DNA of 13,738 nucleotides from Syntrophaceae bacterium UBA2192 (lineage in GTDB: Bacteria > Desulfobacterota > Syntrophia > Syntrophales > UBA2192): contig DCVI01000053.1 in the NCBI GenBank assembly GCA_002327315.1, forward strand, positions 13,393 to 27,130. The letters are read 5' to 3'. The notes under the pieces were generated by a model. It searched no databases. It was not told the origin of the DNA and saw only the letters and a list, made by a program, of their open reading frames with translations. The position numbers and the translations under genes were made by a program. This document shows, one piece after another, positions 5,238 through 13,342 of this stretch (position 1 is the first letter of the stretch; each line of letters begins with the position of its first letter).

Positions 5238-5885
5238 ATGCTGCAACGATATCGATATTGGCTCACGAGCCGTATTCCGGGTCTCCTCTATCACCTCGTA
5301 CGAACCTACAGCTGGACCTTCCGGGTGCAAATCGAAAACGAGAGGCCCTGGCTCGATTACCTGCAGGAAGGCGGCAGGGTCCTGTTGTGCGGCTGGCACC
5401 AGCAGTTCTTCGCGGCCATCCACCACTTCAAGACCTACGCGTCTTATCGTCCCGCACTGATGATCAGCCAGAGCAAGGACGGCGACATCATCGCCGGCAT
5501 CGCCGAGAAGTCGGGCTGGCACACCGTGCGGGGATCGTCCTCGCGAAACGGGGGACGGGCCCTGAAAGAAATGGTCGGGCAGCTGCAGCTCACGGGTCTT
5601 GCCGCCCACATCGTGGACGGGCCGAAGGGTCCCGCCGGGATCATCAAGGCGGGGGCGGTCAGCCTGGCTCGCGCCGCCGGGGCCGTCGTGGTCCCCATCT
5701 ACACAACGTCCGATCGCGCCTGGTATTTCAAAAGCTGGGACCGCTTCATGCTGCCGAAGCCCTTCGCAAAGGTGAGCCTGCGATTCGGCGAGATGCTCGA
5801 CCTGAGCACGGGGGAGGGCGACGAGGCCTTCGAAGACCACCGGGTGCGGCTCCAGCAGATCATGCAGCCCGGCCTGATCTCCTGA
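5238..5885 (+). CDS. DUF374-type lysophospholipid acyltransferase family protein
   Basis: 215 aa. The ATG at 5238 has AGGAGG at 5224-5229, 8 nt upstream. The family features are in order: an N-terminal hydrophobic/aromatic segment with YSWTFRV, the active-site-type motif CGWHQQFFA (a variant of the acyltransferase H-x4-D region), SKDGDIIAGIAEKSGWHTVR followed by GSSSRNGGRAL, and DGPKGPAGIIKAGAVSLARA with GAVVVPI. These match the DUF374 branch of the LPLAT superfamily, thought to transfer acyl chains to lipid acceptors at the inner membrane, possibly in lipid A or phospholipid synthesis. No LPS biosynthesis genes lie beside it. The length is normal for the branch. The substrate is not predictable from sequence. 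Confidence 0.9.
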   Translation: MLQRYRYWLTSRIPGLLYHLVRTYSWTFRVQIENERPWLDYLQEGGRVLLCGWHQQFFAAIHHFKTYASYRPALMISQSKDGDIIAGIAEKSGWHTVRGSSSRNGGRALKEMVGQLQLTGLAAHIVDGPKGPAGIIKAGAVSLARAAGAVVVPIYTTSDRAWYFKSWDRFMLPKPFAKVSLRFGEMLDLSTGEGDEAFEDHRVRLQQIMQPGLIS

Positions 5886-5910
5886 TCTTCCACGGCCCGG
5901 GTAGTAGATC

Positions 5911-6050
5911 CGTTGATTAATGGAATAGTTAATAGGTTGATGGGTTTGACTAGTTGACTAGGTAAAAAAGGAGAAGGAAGAACCCTATCGACTAATAAAC
6001 TAATCAACCAGTTACTGCAGCAAAGCTGCTAATTACCCAATAGGGGGTAT
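5911..6050. repeat. Diverged copy of the intergenic palindromic element
   Basis: The right half matches the right arm of the 9023-9197 element: ATCAACCAGTTAC, hairpin GCAGC-AAA-GCTGC (6017-6029), TAATT and AGGGGG near the end. The left half is a run of degenerate GTTGACTAG-like words (GTTGATT, GTTGATGG, TTGACTAG, GTTGACTAGG) where the intact element has TCCCCC and a hairpin. A GAATCCC/CCCGA word tract follows to about 6090. The rest of 5886-6158 shows nothing coding. Confidence 0.65.
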
Positions 6051-6158
6051 CCTGAATCCCGACGCCCGAGGCCTGAATCCCGAATCCCTTCTTTTCGTCA
6101 CTCTTGCCGCCCACTCTGAATCATAGTACGATTCGTCTCGCCCACAGGGACGACCGCC

Positions 6159-7202
6159 ATGAACCCTTCTTCTCGAATTGCCGTTGCGTTGACGCTGCTC
6201 CTTTTTCTTGCAGCCCCGCAACTCCTGCACGCCGAGGGCGAGCTTCGCCTGGCGGACCTGGGTGATTTTCGTCTCGAGAGCGGCCAGGTGATCCAGGAGT
6301 GCCGTCTGGGGTATCGCACCTTCGGCACGTTGAACCGGGAGCGATCCAATGCGATCCTGTTTCCTACATGGTTTGCAGGCACGTCGAAAGATCTCGTCGA
6401 CCTCGGGTTCATCGGGCCGTCAAAGCTTGCCGATACGTCCCGCTACTTTGTCGTTGCCGTTGACGCCTTCGGCGACGGCGTGTCGTCTTCCCCCTCCAAC
6501 AGCAAAAAACAGCCCGGCCGCACCTTCCCGGAATTCAGCGTGCGGGACATGGTGAAGGCGCAGCATCGGCTCTTGACGAAGTACCTGGGGCTCGACCGGC
6601 TGCACGCCGTCATCGGGATCTCCATGGGGGGGATGCAGGCCTTTCAGTGGGTGCTCTCCTACTCCGGCTTTGCGCAAAAGGCCGTCTCCATCGTGGGCAC
6701 GCCCCGCGCGGCCTCTTCGGATCTGATCCTCTTCGATGCCGGGCTCCGCGGCATTGACACCCTGAACGCAATCGGTGACGGCGAGGCGTTGGGGCCGGAG
6801 GCATCGGCCGCCCTGTTGGCCCTGGCCGCGCTGACCCCCGAATTTTACCTGAAAAACTTTTCCCGCTCGGATCTGACGCGCGCCCTGGACGGAGCGCAGG
6901 AAATCATCCTGAAATACAACCTCACGGACTGGGCCTGGCAACTCAAGGCGATGATCGGGCACGACATCTACAGGCGACCTGTCGCATCGGAAAAGGAGGC
7001 CGCCGGAGCCATCCGCACAAAGCTTTTGGTGATTGTTTCCCGCAACGACATCCTGGTGAACCCGGAGCCCTCGCTTGCCCTTGCCGCTTCATTGAAGGCG
7101 GAAACGCTCGTGCTGCATGGCGAATGCGGCCACTTCAGCGCAGTGTGCGAGCCGGACAAGATCAACGCCGCAGCCGCAGCGTTCCTGAACCGGCGGAATT
7201 AA
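6159..7202 (+). CDS. Exported alpha/beta hydrolase, MetX (homoserine acetyltransferase)-like
   Basis: 347 aa. Residues 1-25 are a Sec signal peptide (basic start, LTLLLFLAAP core, cleavage near LLHA-EG). The mature part has the MetX-like hydrolase layout: 'LESGQVIQECRLGYRTFGTL' (an N-terminal hallmark of this family), the nucleophile elbow GISMGGMQAF (Ser155), then SRNDILVNP (Asp297) and GECGHFS (His325), a complete Ser-Asp-His triad. MetX enzymes are cytosolic acyltransferases. An exported member is more likely a hydrolase or esterase of unknown substrate, so the name metX should not be used. The ribosome-binding site is weak (AGGGA before the ATG). It stands between repeat-rich spacers and precedes an exported phosphatase on the same strand, 235 nt away. 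Confidence 0.9.
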   Translation: MNPSSRIAVALTLLLFLAAPQLLHAEGELRLADLGDFRLESGQVIQECRLGYRTFGTLNRERSNAILFPTWFAGTSKDLVDLGFIGPSKLADTSRYFVVAVDAFGDGVSSSPSNSKKQPGRTFPEFSVRDMVKAQHRLLTKYLGLDRLHAVIGISMGGMQAFQWVLSYSGFAQKAVSIVGTPRAASSDLILFDAGLRGIDTLNAIGDGEALGPEASAALLALAALTPEFYLKNFSRSDLTRALDGAQEIILKYNLTDWAWQLKAMIGHDIYRRPVASEKEAAGAIRTKLLVIVSRNDILVNPEPSLALAASLKAETLVLHGECGHFSAVCEPDKINAAAAAFLNRRN

Positions 7203-7437
7203 CGCCTCCATCCTGCCTTGCTTCCTTGCCTTTCTTACTGGCCCCGCCTTGCGGATTGCAGCTTTTTCTTCCCGAATCCTGAAGCCCGAATCCCGAAGCC
7301 ATTCTTTTCTTTCACTCAGTCACTTAATCACTTCTTTATTGTTGCTTTGTGTTATAATACCGCCCGCGCGGCGGGCATCTTGCCCGGATAGAAGAACCAT
7401 GGCTGCCTGCCGCGGACATCACCGTTGCGGAACGTGA
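7203..7437. other. Word-repeat intergenic region
   Basis: No gene is supported here. It contains a CCCGAATCC/GAAGCC word tract (7271-7300) that recurs near 9225, 12570 and 13510, and an 8-bp degenerate array TCACTCAG, TCACTTAA, TCACTTCT (7312-7335) just before the phosphatase promoter. Confidence 0.7.
7350..7358 (+). promoter_or_regulatory. Extended -10 promoter of the alkaline phosphatase gene
   Basis: TGTTATAAT is a consensus extended -10 (TGnTATAAT; hexamer 7353-7358). No good -35 is present at 16-18 nt, as is common for extended -10 promoters. No clear Pho box (a CTGTCAT-type repeat) was seen upstream. Confidence 0.55.
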
Positions 7438-8973
7438 ATGAAACCCAGACTCACTGCGCCTCTTTTTCTTCTGTGTGTCCTTGTTCTCACCACCACAATG
7501 GCGGGCTCGATCCACGCGAAGGAAAGCGCCCCCGTCGCCAGGCACATCATCCTCATCATCGGCGACGGCATGCAGCCCGAAAACGAGATCGCCGCCGGCC
7601 GCTACCTCACCGGCAGGGACGATGGCCTTGTCTTCCACACCTTTCCATACCGGGGCTTTGTCGCCACCTGGGATGTGACCGTCTACAACAGGCAGGCGCC
7701 CCGCTACGGCGCAGCGCCCTATAACCCCTCTGCCATAAACCCCAGGGTGGGCTGTGACGCGGTACCCTCCGGAAAAACGGACGCCCGGAGAAACGGTCCC
7801 CGCTATGCCTGCCGCGCACCGGAGGGCCCGAAAACCCATGGAGCCGATTCGGCCTCGACGGCCACGGCCTGGGCCACGGGCCACAAGACCGACACCGGCA
7901 ACATCGCCTGGCGTCCCGACGACCCGGAGCGAGGCTCCCTCACGACGATTGCCGAGTTGCTGAGGGAAAGGCGCGGATACGCCATCGGCATCGTCACCAC
8001 GGTGCCCTTCTCCGATGCCTCCCCTGCAGCCCAGGTGAGCCACAACAAGAGCCGCCGGAATCTGCACGCCATCTCCGGCGAGATCCTCCGCACCTCTCAG
8101 CCCGAGGTCGTCATCGGCGGGGGACACCCTGCACGAAGCGGGGCCGGTCATATGTCTATGGCACTGTACGATGAATTGAAAAACGGCGGGAGAGGGTCCT
8201 ACGTGCTTGTCGAGCGCATGGACGGCGTGGATGCGGGCAAGTCCCTCAAAGAGGCCGCGGCCCTTGCCGTGGCGCAGAAGAAGAAACTCTTCGGGCTCTT
8301 CGGAGGCCCCGAGGGCCATTTCGAGCCGCCCGTTCCCACCGACAACGGCTCGGCCACCCTGACGCGGGCCACCAGCGAGAACCCGCTGCTGAAGGATGCC
8401 ACCCGGGCCGCCCTGAAGGTGTTAAGCAGAAACAAAAACGGGTTTTTTCTCCTGGTCGAGCAGGGCGACATCGACTTGGCCAACCACGGCAATGACTACC
8501 GGTGGATGATCGGCGCCATGTGGGACCTCGATGAGGCCGTCAGGGCCGCTGTCGAGTTCGTCGATCGCCCGGGCGACGACATCACCTGGGCCAACACCCT
8601 GCTCATCGTTACCTCCGACCACGTCACGGGCTCCATGCGCCTCAACGACGGCAAACGGCTGGGCAAGGGGCGCCTTCCCGCGCAGTCGCCGGGCCTCTGC
8701 CCCGACAGGCTTTCCTGGTGCGCAGGCTACCCGGGGGGCGAGGTGAGCTACAGTGCCACAAGCCACCTCAACGAGCCCGTATCGCTTTACGCCATGGGGG
8801 ACAGCAGCCTGACGAGGCACCTGCGGCAGTTCGAGGGCAGCTGGTACCCCTGCACGCCCATCCTCGACAACACGCAGCTCTTCCACGCCATGAGCAACGC
8901 CGCGGGCATTCCCCAGCACTCCGCCCTCAAGGCCATCGTCACCCGTCCCACCTCCTGCCCGGCCGGGCAATAG
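7438..8973 (+). CDS. Exported alkaline phosphatase, PhoA superfamily
   Basis: 511 aa. There is a Sec signal peptide (about 1-27, ending SIHA-KE). Metal and catalytic motifs of the alkaline phosphatase fold are present in order: IIGDGM (Asp43), DSASTATAWATG (Asp137-Ser138, the phosphorylated Ser), VEQGDIDLANH (acidic and His ligands), VTSDHVTG (Asp-His pair) and SATSHLNEP (final His). It should therefore be a periplasmic zinc/magnesium phosphomonoesterase releasing phosphate. Several extra Cys (CDAVPSG, YACRAP, LCPDRLSWC, YPCTP) may form disulfides. The segment around 85-130 lengthens the region before the catalytic Ser. The ribosome-binding site is weak (GGAAC). It is probably its own transcription unit from the extended -10 promoter upstream. 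No phosphate regulators or transporters are nearby. Confidence 0.93.
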   Translation: MKPRLTAPLFLLCVLVLTTTMAGSIHAKESAPVARHIILIIGDGMQPENEIAAGRYLTGRDDGLVFHTFPYRGFVATWDVTVYNRQAPRYGAAPYNPSAINPRVGCDAVPSGKTDARRNGPRYACRAPEGPKTHGADSASTATAWATGHKTDTGNIAWRPDDPERGSLTTIAELLRERRGYAIGIVTTVPFSDASPAAQVSHNKSRRNLHAISGEILRTSQPEVVIGGGHPARSGAGHMSMALYDELKNGGRGSYVLVERMDGVDAGKSLKEAAALAVAQKKKLFGLFGGPEGHFEPPVPTDNGSATLTRATSENPLLKDATRAALKVLSRNKNGFFLLVEQGDIDLANHGNDYRWMIGAMWDLDEAVRAAVEFVDRPGDDITWANTLLIVTSDHVTGSMRLNDGKRLGKGRLPAQSPGLCPDRLSWCAGYPGGEVSYSATSHLNEPVSLYAMGDSSLTRHLRQFEGSWYPCTPILDNTQLFHAMSNAAGIPQHSALKAIVTRPTSCPAGQ

Positions 8974-9008
8974 CTTGCTGAGAAGTTAATTCGCGGCGGT
9001 CTGCAGCA

Positions 9009-9207
9009 AACAGCGGAAATACAAATCCCCCTCTATCCCCCAAGGCAGCTTCGCTGCAGGAATTGGTTGACTGGGTAATGGGTTGATTGGGGAAGAGCAG
9101 ACAGCCTGCCCGTGCGCCTCCCGTTCTACCTTATCAACCAGTCAACGAATCACGAGTTACAGCTGCGTAGCAGCTAATTGGGGACGCAGGGGGATTTTCC
9201 TGCCCTG
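9009..9207. repeat. 199-bp direct repeat, copy 1, with a palindromic element
   Basis: Identical over its length to 12343-12541 (offset 3334). The core 9023-9197 is a nested palindrome: AAATCCCCCT (9023-9032) at the left and AGGGGGATTT (9188-9197) at the right; hairpin GCAGC-TTC-GCTGC (9045-9057) and hairpin AGCTGC-GTA-GCAGCT (9161-9175); GTTGACTGG (9066-9074) and CCAGTCAAC (9138-9146). No coding capacity is supported. It dominates the 540-bp spacer 8974-9513. Weaker similarity to the second copy's flank continues to about 9363, with GCGGCC-TTT-GGCCGC (9323-9337) and GCTGC-GAA-GCAGC (9348-9360) hairpins. Confidence 0.95.
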
Positions 9208-9513
9208 CTGCCGTTTTTGCCTGAATCCCGACGCCCGACGCCCGATCCCCTATTCTTTCACTGTCGGCTGTAGGCTCTTTTCTTCCCTACTCCTGAATCC
9301 CGATGCCTGAAGCCTGCAGCCTGCGGCCTTTGGCCGCACCGGTCACTGCTGCGAAGCAGCCGGTCCCTTCTTCACAGACACTGCCGGTTGAATGGCTTGC
9401 GGCATCGGAGTATACTTTCTCATCGCTTGCCTCCTGTGTTCTGCCGCAACAGGATCGGATTGACTCCCCCTCACATGGCGGCCGGAGCAGGGCAGGGCGG
9501 GTCTTGGGATGAG

Positions 9514-11088
9514 ATGGATTCTCAATTGCGAAAAAAACTCCTGATCAGGGGCGCTGCCGTTGTGGTCGTGCTGGCGGTGGCGATCGTTATCCTCGTCAGC
9601 CAGGCAAACCGGCTCATCAAGCACCGGCTGGAGCAGGCCCTGGGCGAGAATTTCGCGGTGGAGAGCCTCTCTCTCAGTTGGAACAAGGTAGAGCTCAACG
9701 AACCGCGGTTCATGAAGGACGGCCGGCTCGCCGCGCAGGCGAAACGGATCGTCGTGAAACCGGAAATCCTCGACCTCTTGAAACCGGGCTTCTCCCTTGC
9801 CAGTGTCGTTTTCGAGGAACCGTCCCTGACCCTGCAGATCGACAAGAGCGGACAGTGGGTGATGCCGATTGACATCGGGAAGAAACCGGAAACCCCCTCC
9901 GCCCCGAAGGCCGGTCCCCTGTCTGTCAAAACGGTAGAGATCAAGGACGGCACGCTCTTCTTCCAGGATCTCGGGCGGCCCGAGCCGAACCGTATCGAAC
10001 TCCGCAAGATCGACCTGAGCCTGGATCACGTTGCCTTCCCGCCCAAGGATGGGCCCTCAAAGTTTGTTTTCCAGGCGCAGCTTGCCGGCAATCTGCTCTC
10101 CGGCTCCGCGAGCGGCAGCGGGACGATCCATTTCGAAACGCTGGCCGTCAACGGCAAATTTGAAGGACAGAACCTCGTTTTTCTGGACGGAGGCGCCGCC
10201 GGGCCCGTATCCCGTGTGCAGGGCATGAGCTTCACGGCGGCATCGGAGGGGGTAGCGGCCAAAGGCCTCACCTTGTCGGATCTCGTGTTGATCAAGCCCT
10301 ATCTGCGCCTGGAGAGTGACCGGAAGGGCAAGATCTCGTCCCCGCTGCCGGGCGCCGCGCTGAAGGCCCAGGTGGAAAAGAAAGAGGGGGCCGCTGTGCC
10401 GGTTACGGTGAAGAACCTCAAGATCGAAGGCGGCGAGCTGCTCTACCTCGACGGAAAGATCGCCCGGCCGCCCTATCCCGTGAGGATCACCGACGTTGAC
10501 CTCACCGCCGATCACCTCTCCTTTCCCGCAGGCAACCAGAACACGGCTTACCGGCTTTCAGCCCGCCTGCCCGGAAATCACAGCACAGGCGTACTGACCT
10601 CGTCCGGAAACACGGTGCAGAAAACACTCGACACAAGCGCCAAGGTCTCACTTCGCAATCTTGATCTTACCCGTTTCAAACCCTACCTGCTCAAGGAGGG
10701 GGACGTCGATATCTCCCGGGGCTTTCTCGACCTGGACGTGGATCTCGGCATCAGGAAAAGGATGCTTTACGCCCCTTCCCACTCGGTGCTGCGGGATATC
10801 CGGTTCGTCGGCGGCAGGGGCCTGGCGGATCAGTTCCTGGGCGTGCCCCGGAACCTCGTCGTCAACGCGTTGAAGACGAACAACAACCAGATCGAAATTG
10901 ATTTCGTTGCCGAGGGCAGCCTCGACAACCCGAAATTCAGTCTGCGGGAAAGCATGGTCACGCGCCTTACGGTCGGCCTCGCCAAAAACCTCGGGCTGTC
11001 CGTCATCGAGACGGGCGGGACGGTGATCATCCAGGGCGGCCGGCTCTTGAAGGGCGTTGGGGATGTCATGAAACAGATCTTCAAATAG
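9514..11088 (+). CDS. AsmA/DUF748-like membrane-anchored protein
   Basis: 524 aa from the ATG at 9514 (weak GGGATGAG upstream). A 42-residue upstream in-frame extension to 9388 lies in repeat-derived DNA, looks uncharacteristic and is excluded. One N-terminal membrane anchor (about residues 13-31, 'GAAVVVVLAVAIVILVSQ') is followed by a long periplasmic region of repeated beta-strand units, e.g. 'VESLSLSWNKVELNEPRF', 'FEEPSLTLQIDKSGQW', 'VKTVEIKDGTLFFQDLG', and again 'VKNLKIEGGELLYLDGK'. The recurring 'L-x-I-x-x-G-x-L-x-x-D' pattern and the C-terminal 'GGTVIIQGGRLLKGVGDVM' are typical of AsmA/DUF748 proteins. The family is linked to outer-membrane assembly and to bridge-like lipid transport between membranes. 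The neighbouring genes do not specify the cargo. It is bracketed, with the next gene, by identical repeats. Confidence 0.88.
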   Translation: MDSQLRKKLLIRGAAVVVVLAVAIVILVSQANRLIKHRLEQALGENFAVESLSLSWNKVELNEPRFMKDGRLAAQAKRIVVKPEILDLLKPGFSLASVVFEEPSLTLQIDKSGQWVMPIDIGKKPETPSAPKAGPLSVKTVEIKDGTLFFQDLGRPEPNRIELRKIDLSLDHVAFPPKDGPSKFVFQAQLAGNLLSGSASGSGTIHFETLAVNGKFEGQNLVFLDGGAAGPVSRVQGMSFTAASEGVAAKGLTLSDLVLIKPYLRLESDRKGKISSPLPGAALKAQVEKKEGAAVPVTVKNLKIEGGELLYLDGKIARPPYPVRITDVDLTADHLSFPAGNQNTAYRLSARLPGNHSTGVLTSSGNTVQKTLDTSAKVSLRNLDLTRFKPYLLKEGDVDISRGFLDLDVDLGIRKRMLYAPSHSVLRDIRFVGGRGLADQFLGVPRNLVVNALKTNNNQIEIDFVAEGSLDNPKFSLRESMVTRLTVGLAKNLGLSVIETGGTVIIQGGRLLKGVGDVMKQIFK

Positions 11089-11169
11089 TCCTCTTCGTTC
11101 TCTTCGACTCAACACATGACGCTGCCTGCTGCGGCTTCTTTCTTCCTGAATCCGGAAGCCCTGTCTTCC

Positions 11170-11200
11170 TAATCAACCAGTTATTGCAGCGAAGCTGCTG
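11170..11200. repeat. Arm fragment of the palindromic element, next to a ribosome-binding site
   Basis: TAATCAACCAGTTATTGCAG continues into hairpin GCAGC-GAA-GCTGC (11186-11198). It matches the right arm of the elements at 5911-6050 and 9023-9197. It ends 4 nt before the AGGAG that serves the next gene. Confidence 0.7.
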
Positions 11201-11214
11201 ATGAGGAGAGATCC

Positions 11215-12291
11215 ATGGCCCCTCTCAATTCGGAAACGTCCCCCGTGATCATGCGCCGCCACGCTGCGGGCATGTCCATCATCCTGAATCGCAAAGAGGT
11301 GCTGAACAGCCTGAACCTCGAGATGGTGCAGTTGATGACCTCCCATCTGAACGAGGCCCTTGCGGATGATGACTGCAAGCTTGTCCTTTTCTACGGTGCA
11401 GGCGGCAAGGGATTCTGCGCAGGCGGCGATATGAAGCGGATTTTCCAGGATATCCGGAATAACAACATGACCGATGTAAACCGTTTTTTCCTCGAGGAAT
11501 TCAGCCTTGACCTGATGATCCATCGGTTTCCAAAGCCGGTCATCGTGATCGCCGACGGTCTTACCATGGGCGGAGGTCTCGGGATTGCGGAAGGCGCCGA
11601 CTGGGTGATCGCCACGGAACGGACCCGGATGGCCATGCCGGAAACGAGGATCGGTTTCTATCCCGATGTGGGGGCGACGGGATGGCTGTTCAGCAAGTGT
11701 CCGCCGGGCTACCCGGAATACCTGGGGCTGACGAGCCATGAGATGACGGGCGGCGAGTGTGTCCGCCTGGGCCTGGCCACCCATCTGACCCGATCGGACA
11801 AAATCCCTGACCTGATACAGACCATGGAGGCATTCAAGGCAAAGGACATCTCCCATCCGAGGGAACTGCTGTCTCTGCTGACGAGGAAGGTGAATATCTG
11901 TTTCGACAGGAACATCGAGCCGAATCCGGAGGCGGATCAGTGGGTGGCAAATTATTTTGCGGGGAAATCATCCGTTCCGGAGGTCATTGAATCACTCCAG
12001 GTTTGCCAACTGCGGCCGGCTCCCTGCGAGTCCATCTTCGGGGGCCTTTCGGAGCGATCCCCCACCGCGCTGGTCCTGACCTTGAAGCTGTTGCGGCACA
12101 ATGAGCATCTGCCCATGGAGAAGGTTTTTGAGACCGATTTCAAGGCTGTGCAGTTTCTCCTGAAGCATCCGGATCTTCTCGAGGGCGTACGGGCCCGCAT
12201 CATCGAAAAGGACAATCAACCCCGATGGAAGCCCGACAGCATCGAAAAGGTGGATCTCTCAGAGCTTCATCTCTCTTCACATAACACGTAA
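11215..12291 (+). CDS. Enoyl-CoA hydratase/isomerase-fold protein, 3-hydroxyisobutyryl-CoA hydrolase-like
   Basis: 358 aa. The ATG at 11215 has AGGAG at 11204-11208, 6 nt upstream. The crotonase fold is evident: 'GAGGKGFCAGGDMK' (first oxyanion-hole loop) and 'DGLTMGGGLGIAEGADW' (second), then MPETRIGFYPDVGATGWLF with Glu143 and Asp151, which correspond to the catalytic acids of the 3-hydroxyisobutyryl-CoA hydrolase branch (ECH_2). The length of ~360 aa and the C-terminal 'DLLEGVRARIIEKDNQPRW' helix fit that branch better than ordinary ~260-aa hydratases. The reaction would be hydrolysis of 3-hydroxyisobutyryl-CoA (valine breakdown) or a related short hydroxyacyl-CoA. No other valine or beta-oxidation genes are in the window. 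It is cytosolic, with no signal peptide. Confidence 0.9.
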   Translation: MAPLNSETSPVIMRRHAAGMSIILNRKEVLNSLNLEMVQLMTSHLNEALADDDCKLVLFYGAGGKGFCAGGDMKRIFQDIRNNNMTDVNRFFLEEFSLDLMIHRFPKPVIVIADGLTMGGGLGIAEGADWVIATERTRMAMPETRIGFYPDVGATGWLFSKCPPGYPEYLGLTSHEMTGGECVRLGLATHLTRSDKIPDLIQTMEAFKAKDISHPRELLSLLTRKVNICFDRNIEPNPEADQWVANYFAGKSSVPEVIESLQVCQLRPAPCESIFGGLSERSPTALVLTLKLLRHNEHLPMEKVFETDFKAVQFLLKHPDLLEGVRARIIEKDNQPRWKPDSIEKVDLSELHLSSHNT

Positions 12292-12342
12292 CACAGTTTT
12301 CACCGGTCACGGGTCACTGCCGCGCAGAGTCGGTTTGCAGCC

Positions 12343-12541
12343 AACAGCGGAAATACAAATCCCCCTCTATCCCCCAAGGCAGCTTCGCTGCAGGAATTGG
12401 TTGACTGGGTAATGGGTTGATTGGGGAAGAGCAGACAGCCTGCCCGTGCGCCTCCCGTTCTACCTTATCAACCAGTCAACGAATCACGAGTTACAGCTGC
12501 GTAGCAGCTAATTGGGGACGCAGGGGGATTTTCCTGCCCTG
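12343..12541. repeat. 199-bp direct repeat, copy 2
   Basis: Identical to 9009-9207, in the same orientation. The core element is 12357-12531. The flank to 12709 is similar but not identical to 9208-9363: it has GTGGCC-TTT-GGCCGC (12672-12686) and GCAGC-GAA-GCTGC (12697-12709). It fills most of the 418-bp spacer 12292-12709, where no gene is supported. Confidence 0.95.
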
Positions 12542-12696
12542 TGTATTGCGGCTTGCAGCTTTTTTCTTCCCGAATCCCGAAGACGGAATCCCGAATCCCT
12601 ATTCTTTCAATGTCGGCTGTCGGCTCTTTTCTTCCCGACTCCTGAATCCCGATGCCTGAAGCCTGTAGCCTGTGGCCTTTGGCCGCACCGGTCACT

Positions 12697-12709
12697 GCAG
12701 CGAAGCTGC
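12697..12709. repeat. GCAGC-GAA-GCTGC hairpin abutting the DUF2284 stop codon
   Basis: A 5-bp stem with a 3-nt loop, directly after the minus-strand TGA (12712-12710). No T-run follows, so it is not a standard terminator, but it could protect the transcript 3' end. The paired position after copy 1 (9348-9360) has the arms swapped, GCTGC-GAA-GCAGC. Confidence 0.7.
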
Positions 12710-13249
12710 TCAGTCCACCAGCATCAGGCAATACAGATTCTGCGTCTCCGTCTTCTCTTTCAGGGTCTGGATAAAAAACCCGCTGTTCCTCGCCGTCTGG
12801 AATACATCGATCCCGCACGACTCCATGGACGGCCTGGCCTTGCCGGATTGGATGCAAGGCGCGTCCTTGACCTTCGAGCACTCCTTGCACAGGGGGCAGG
12901 GGCCTGCCAGGTAGACGAAGGACTTGTAATAGCCGTCCTTGAAGATCTCGCCCTCCATCTTCACGAGCATGTCGAAGAGGGCCATGTTCCGCTTGCCCCG
13001 CTCGGGCGTCCTGGGTGCTTCGATGTGAAACAGGATTGCTCGCTTGTAACAGTCGAGGACCTTCCTTGTCTCCTCCGGGGTGGGGGTATTCGGGGGGCAG
13101 CAGTGGCTGATCTTGTAGGGGCAGCCGAAGAGGCACTTCATCCGGACCCATGCCGCCGTGACAACGCTGCCCGGATCGATCACCTTCGCATGGGTAACCC
13201 CTGCCGCGATTGCCTTTTCGCAATATTTCTCCAGATCCGCAGTTTGCAT
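12710..13249 (-). CDS. DUF2284 cysteine-rich predicted metal-binding protein
   Basis: 179 aa. The ATG at 13249 has AAGGAG (plus-strand 13258-13263) 8 nt upstream; the frame is open further upstream but that part overlaps the promoter. The N-terminal motif 'VRMKCLFGCPYKISHCCPPN' with TPTPEET matches the DUF2284 signature C-x3-C-x-x-x-x-x-x-C-PP-x-TP-x-x-E. A second Cys cluster, GPCPLCKECSKVKDAPC, is ferredoxin-like. At least nine Cys in total suggest one or two Fe-S clusters or Zn sites. 'CIQSGKARPSMESCGIDVFQ' follows. The protein is soluble, without signal peptide. The family is common in strict anaerobes and its function is unknown. It is the only conventional-length minus-strand gene in the window and has its own promoter. 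Confidence 0.93.
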   Translation of the reverse strand: MQTADLEKYCEKAIAAGVTHAKVIDPGSVVTAAWVRMKCLFGCPYKISHCCPPNTPTPEETRKVLDCYKRAILFHIEAPRTPERGKRNMALFDMLVKMEGEIFKDGYYKSFVYLAGPCPLCKECSKVKDAPCIQSGKARPSMESCGIDVFQTARNSGFFIQTLKEKTETQNLYCLMLVD

Positions 13250-13307
13250 AGCACCCTCTCCTTTATGGATTGATCGGAACCCCGTATGTCCAAACTCCGC
13301 ACTGGTA

Positions 13308-13336
13308 GTCATATAGAAAACGGGGAACTTTGTCAA
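13308..13336 (-). promoter_or_regulatory. Sigma-70 promoter of the DUF2284 gene
   Basis: On the minus strand TTGACA (13336-13331, perfect -35) and TATGAC (13313-13308, 4 of 6) are separated by 17 nt. The predicted start near 13301 is about 50 nt before the ATG. A palindromic element begins immediately upstream, at 13343. Confidence 0.6.
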
Positions 13337-13342
13337 AATCTA

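Noticed and set aside
6159..7202. Naming the gene metX
   Set aside because: The protein has a signal peptide and no methionine-biosynthesis neighbours, so a cytosolic homoserine acetyltransferase role is unlikely.
7336..8319. 327-codon minus-strand frame opposite the phosphatase
   Set aside because: It is antisense to conserved catalytic motifs of the phosphatase and has no recognisable domain or ribosome-binding site.
9083..9310. 75-codon frame sharing its first ~40 residues with the frame at 12417-12659
   Set aside because: The shared part is simply the identical 199-bp noncoding repeat. The frames diverge at the repeat end, there is no ribosome-binding site, and the DNA is palindromic.
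9009..9363. Possible CRISPR array
   Set aside because: The repeats are nested palindromes and word tracts with no regular repeat/spacer spacing, and there are no cas genes.
12512..13273. 253-codon plus-strand frame opposite the DUF2284 gene
   Set aside because: It begins in repeat DNA and is the shadow of a Cys-rich family gene with good start signals on the other strand.
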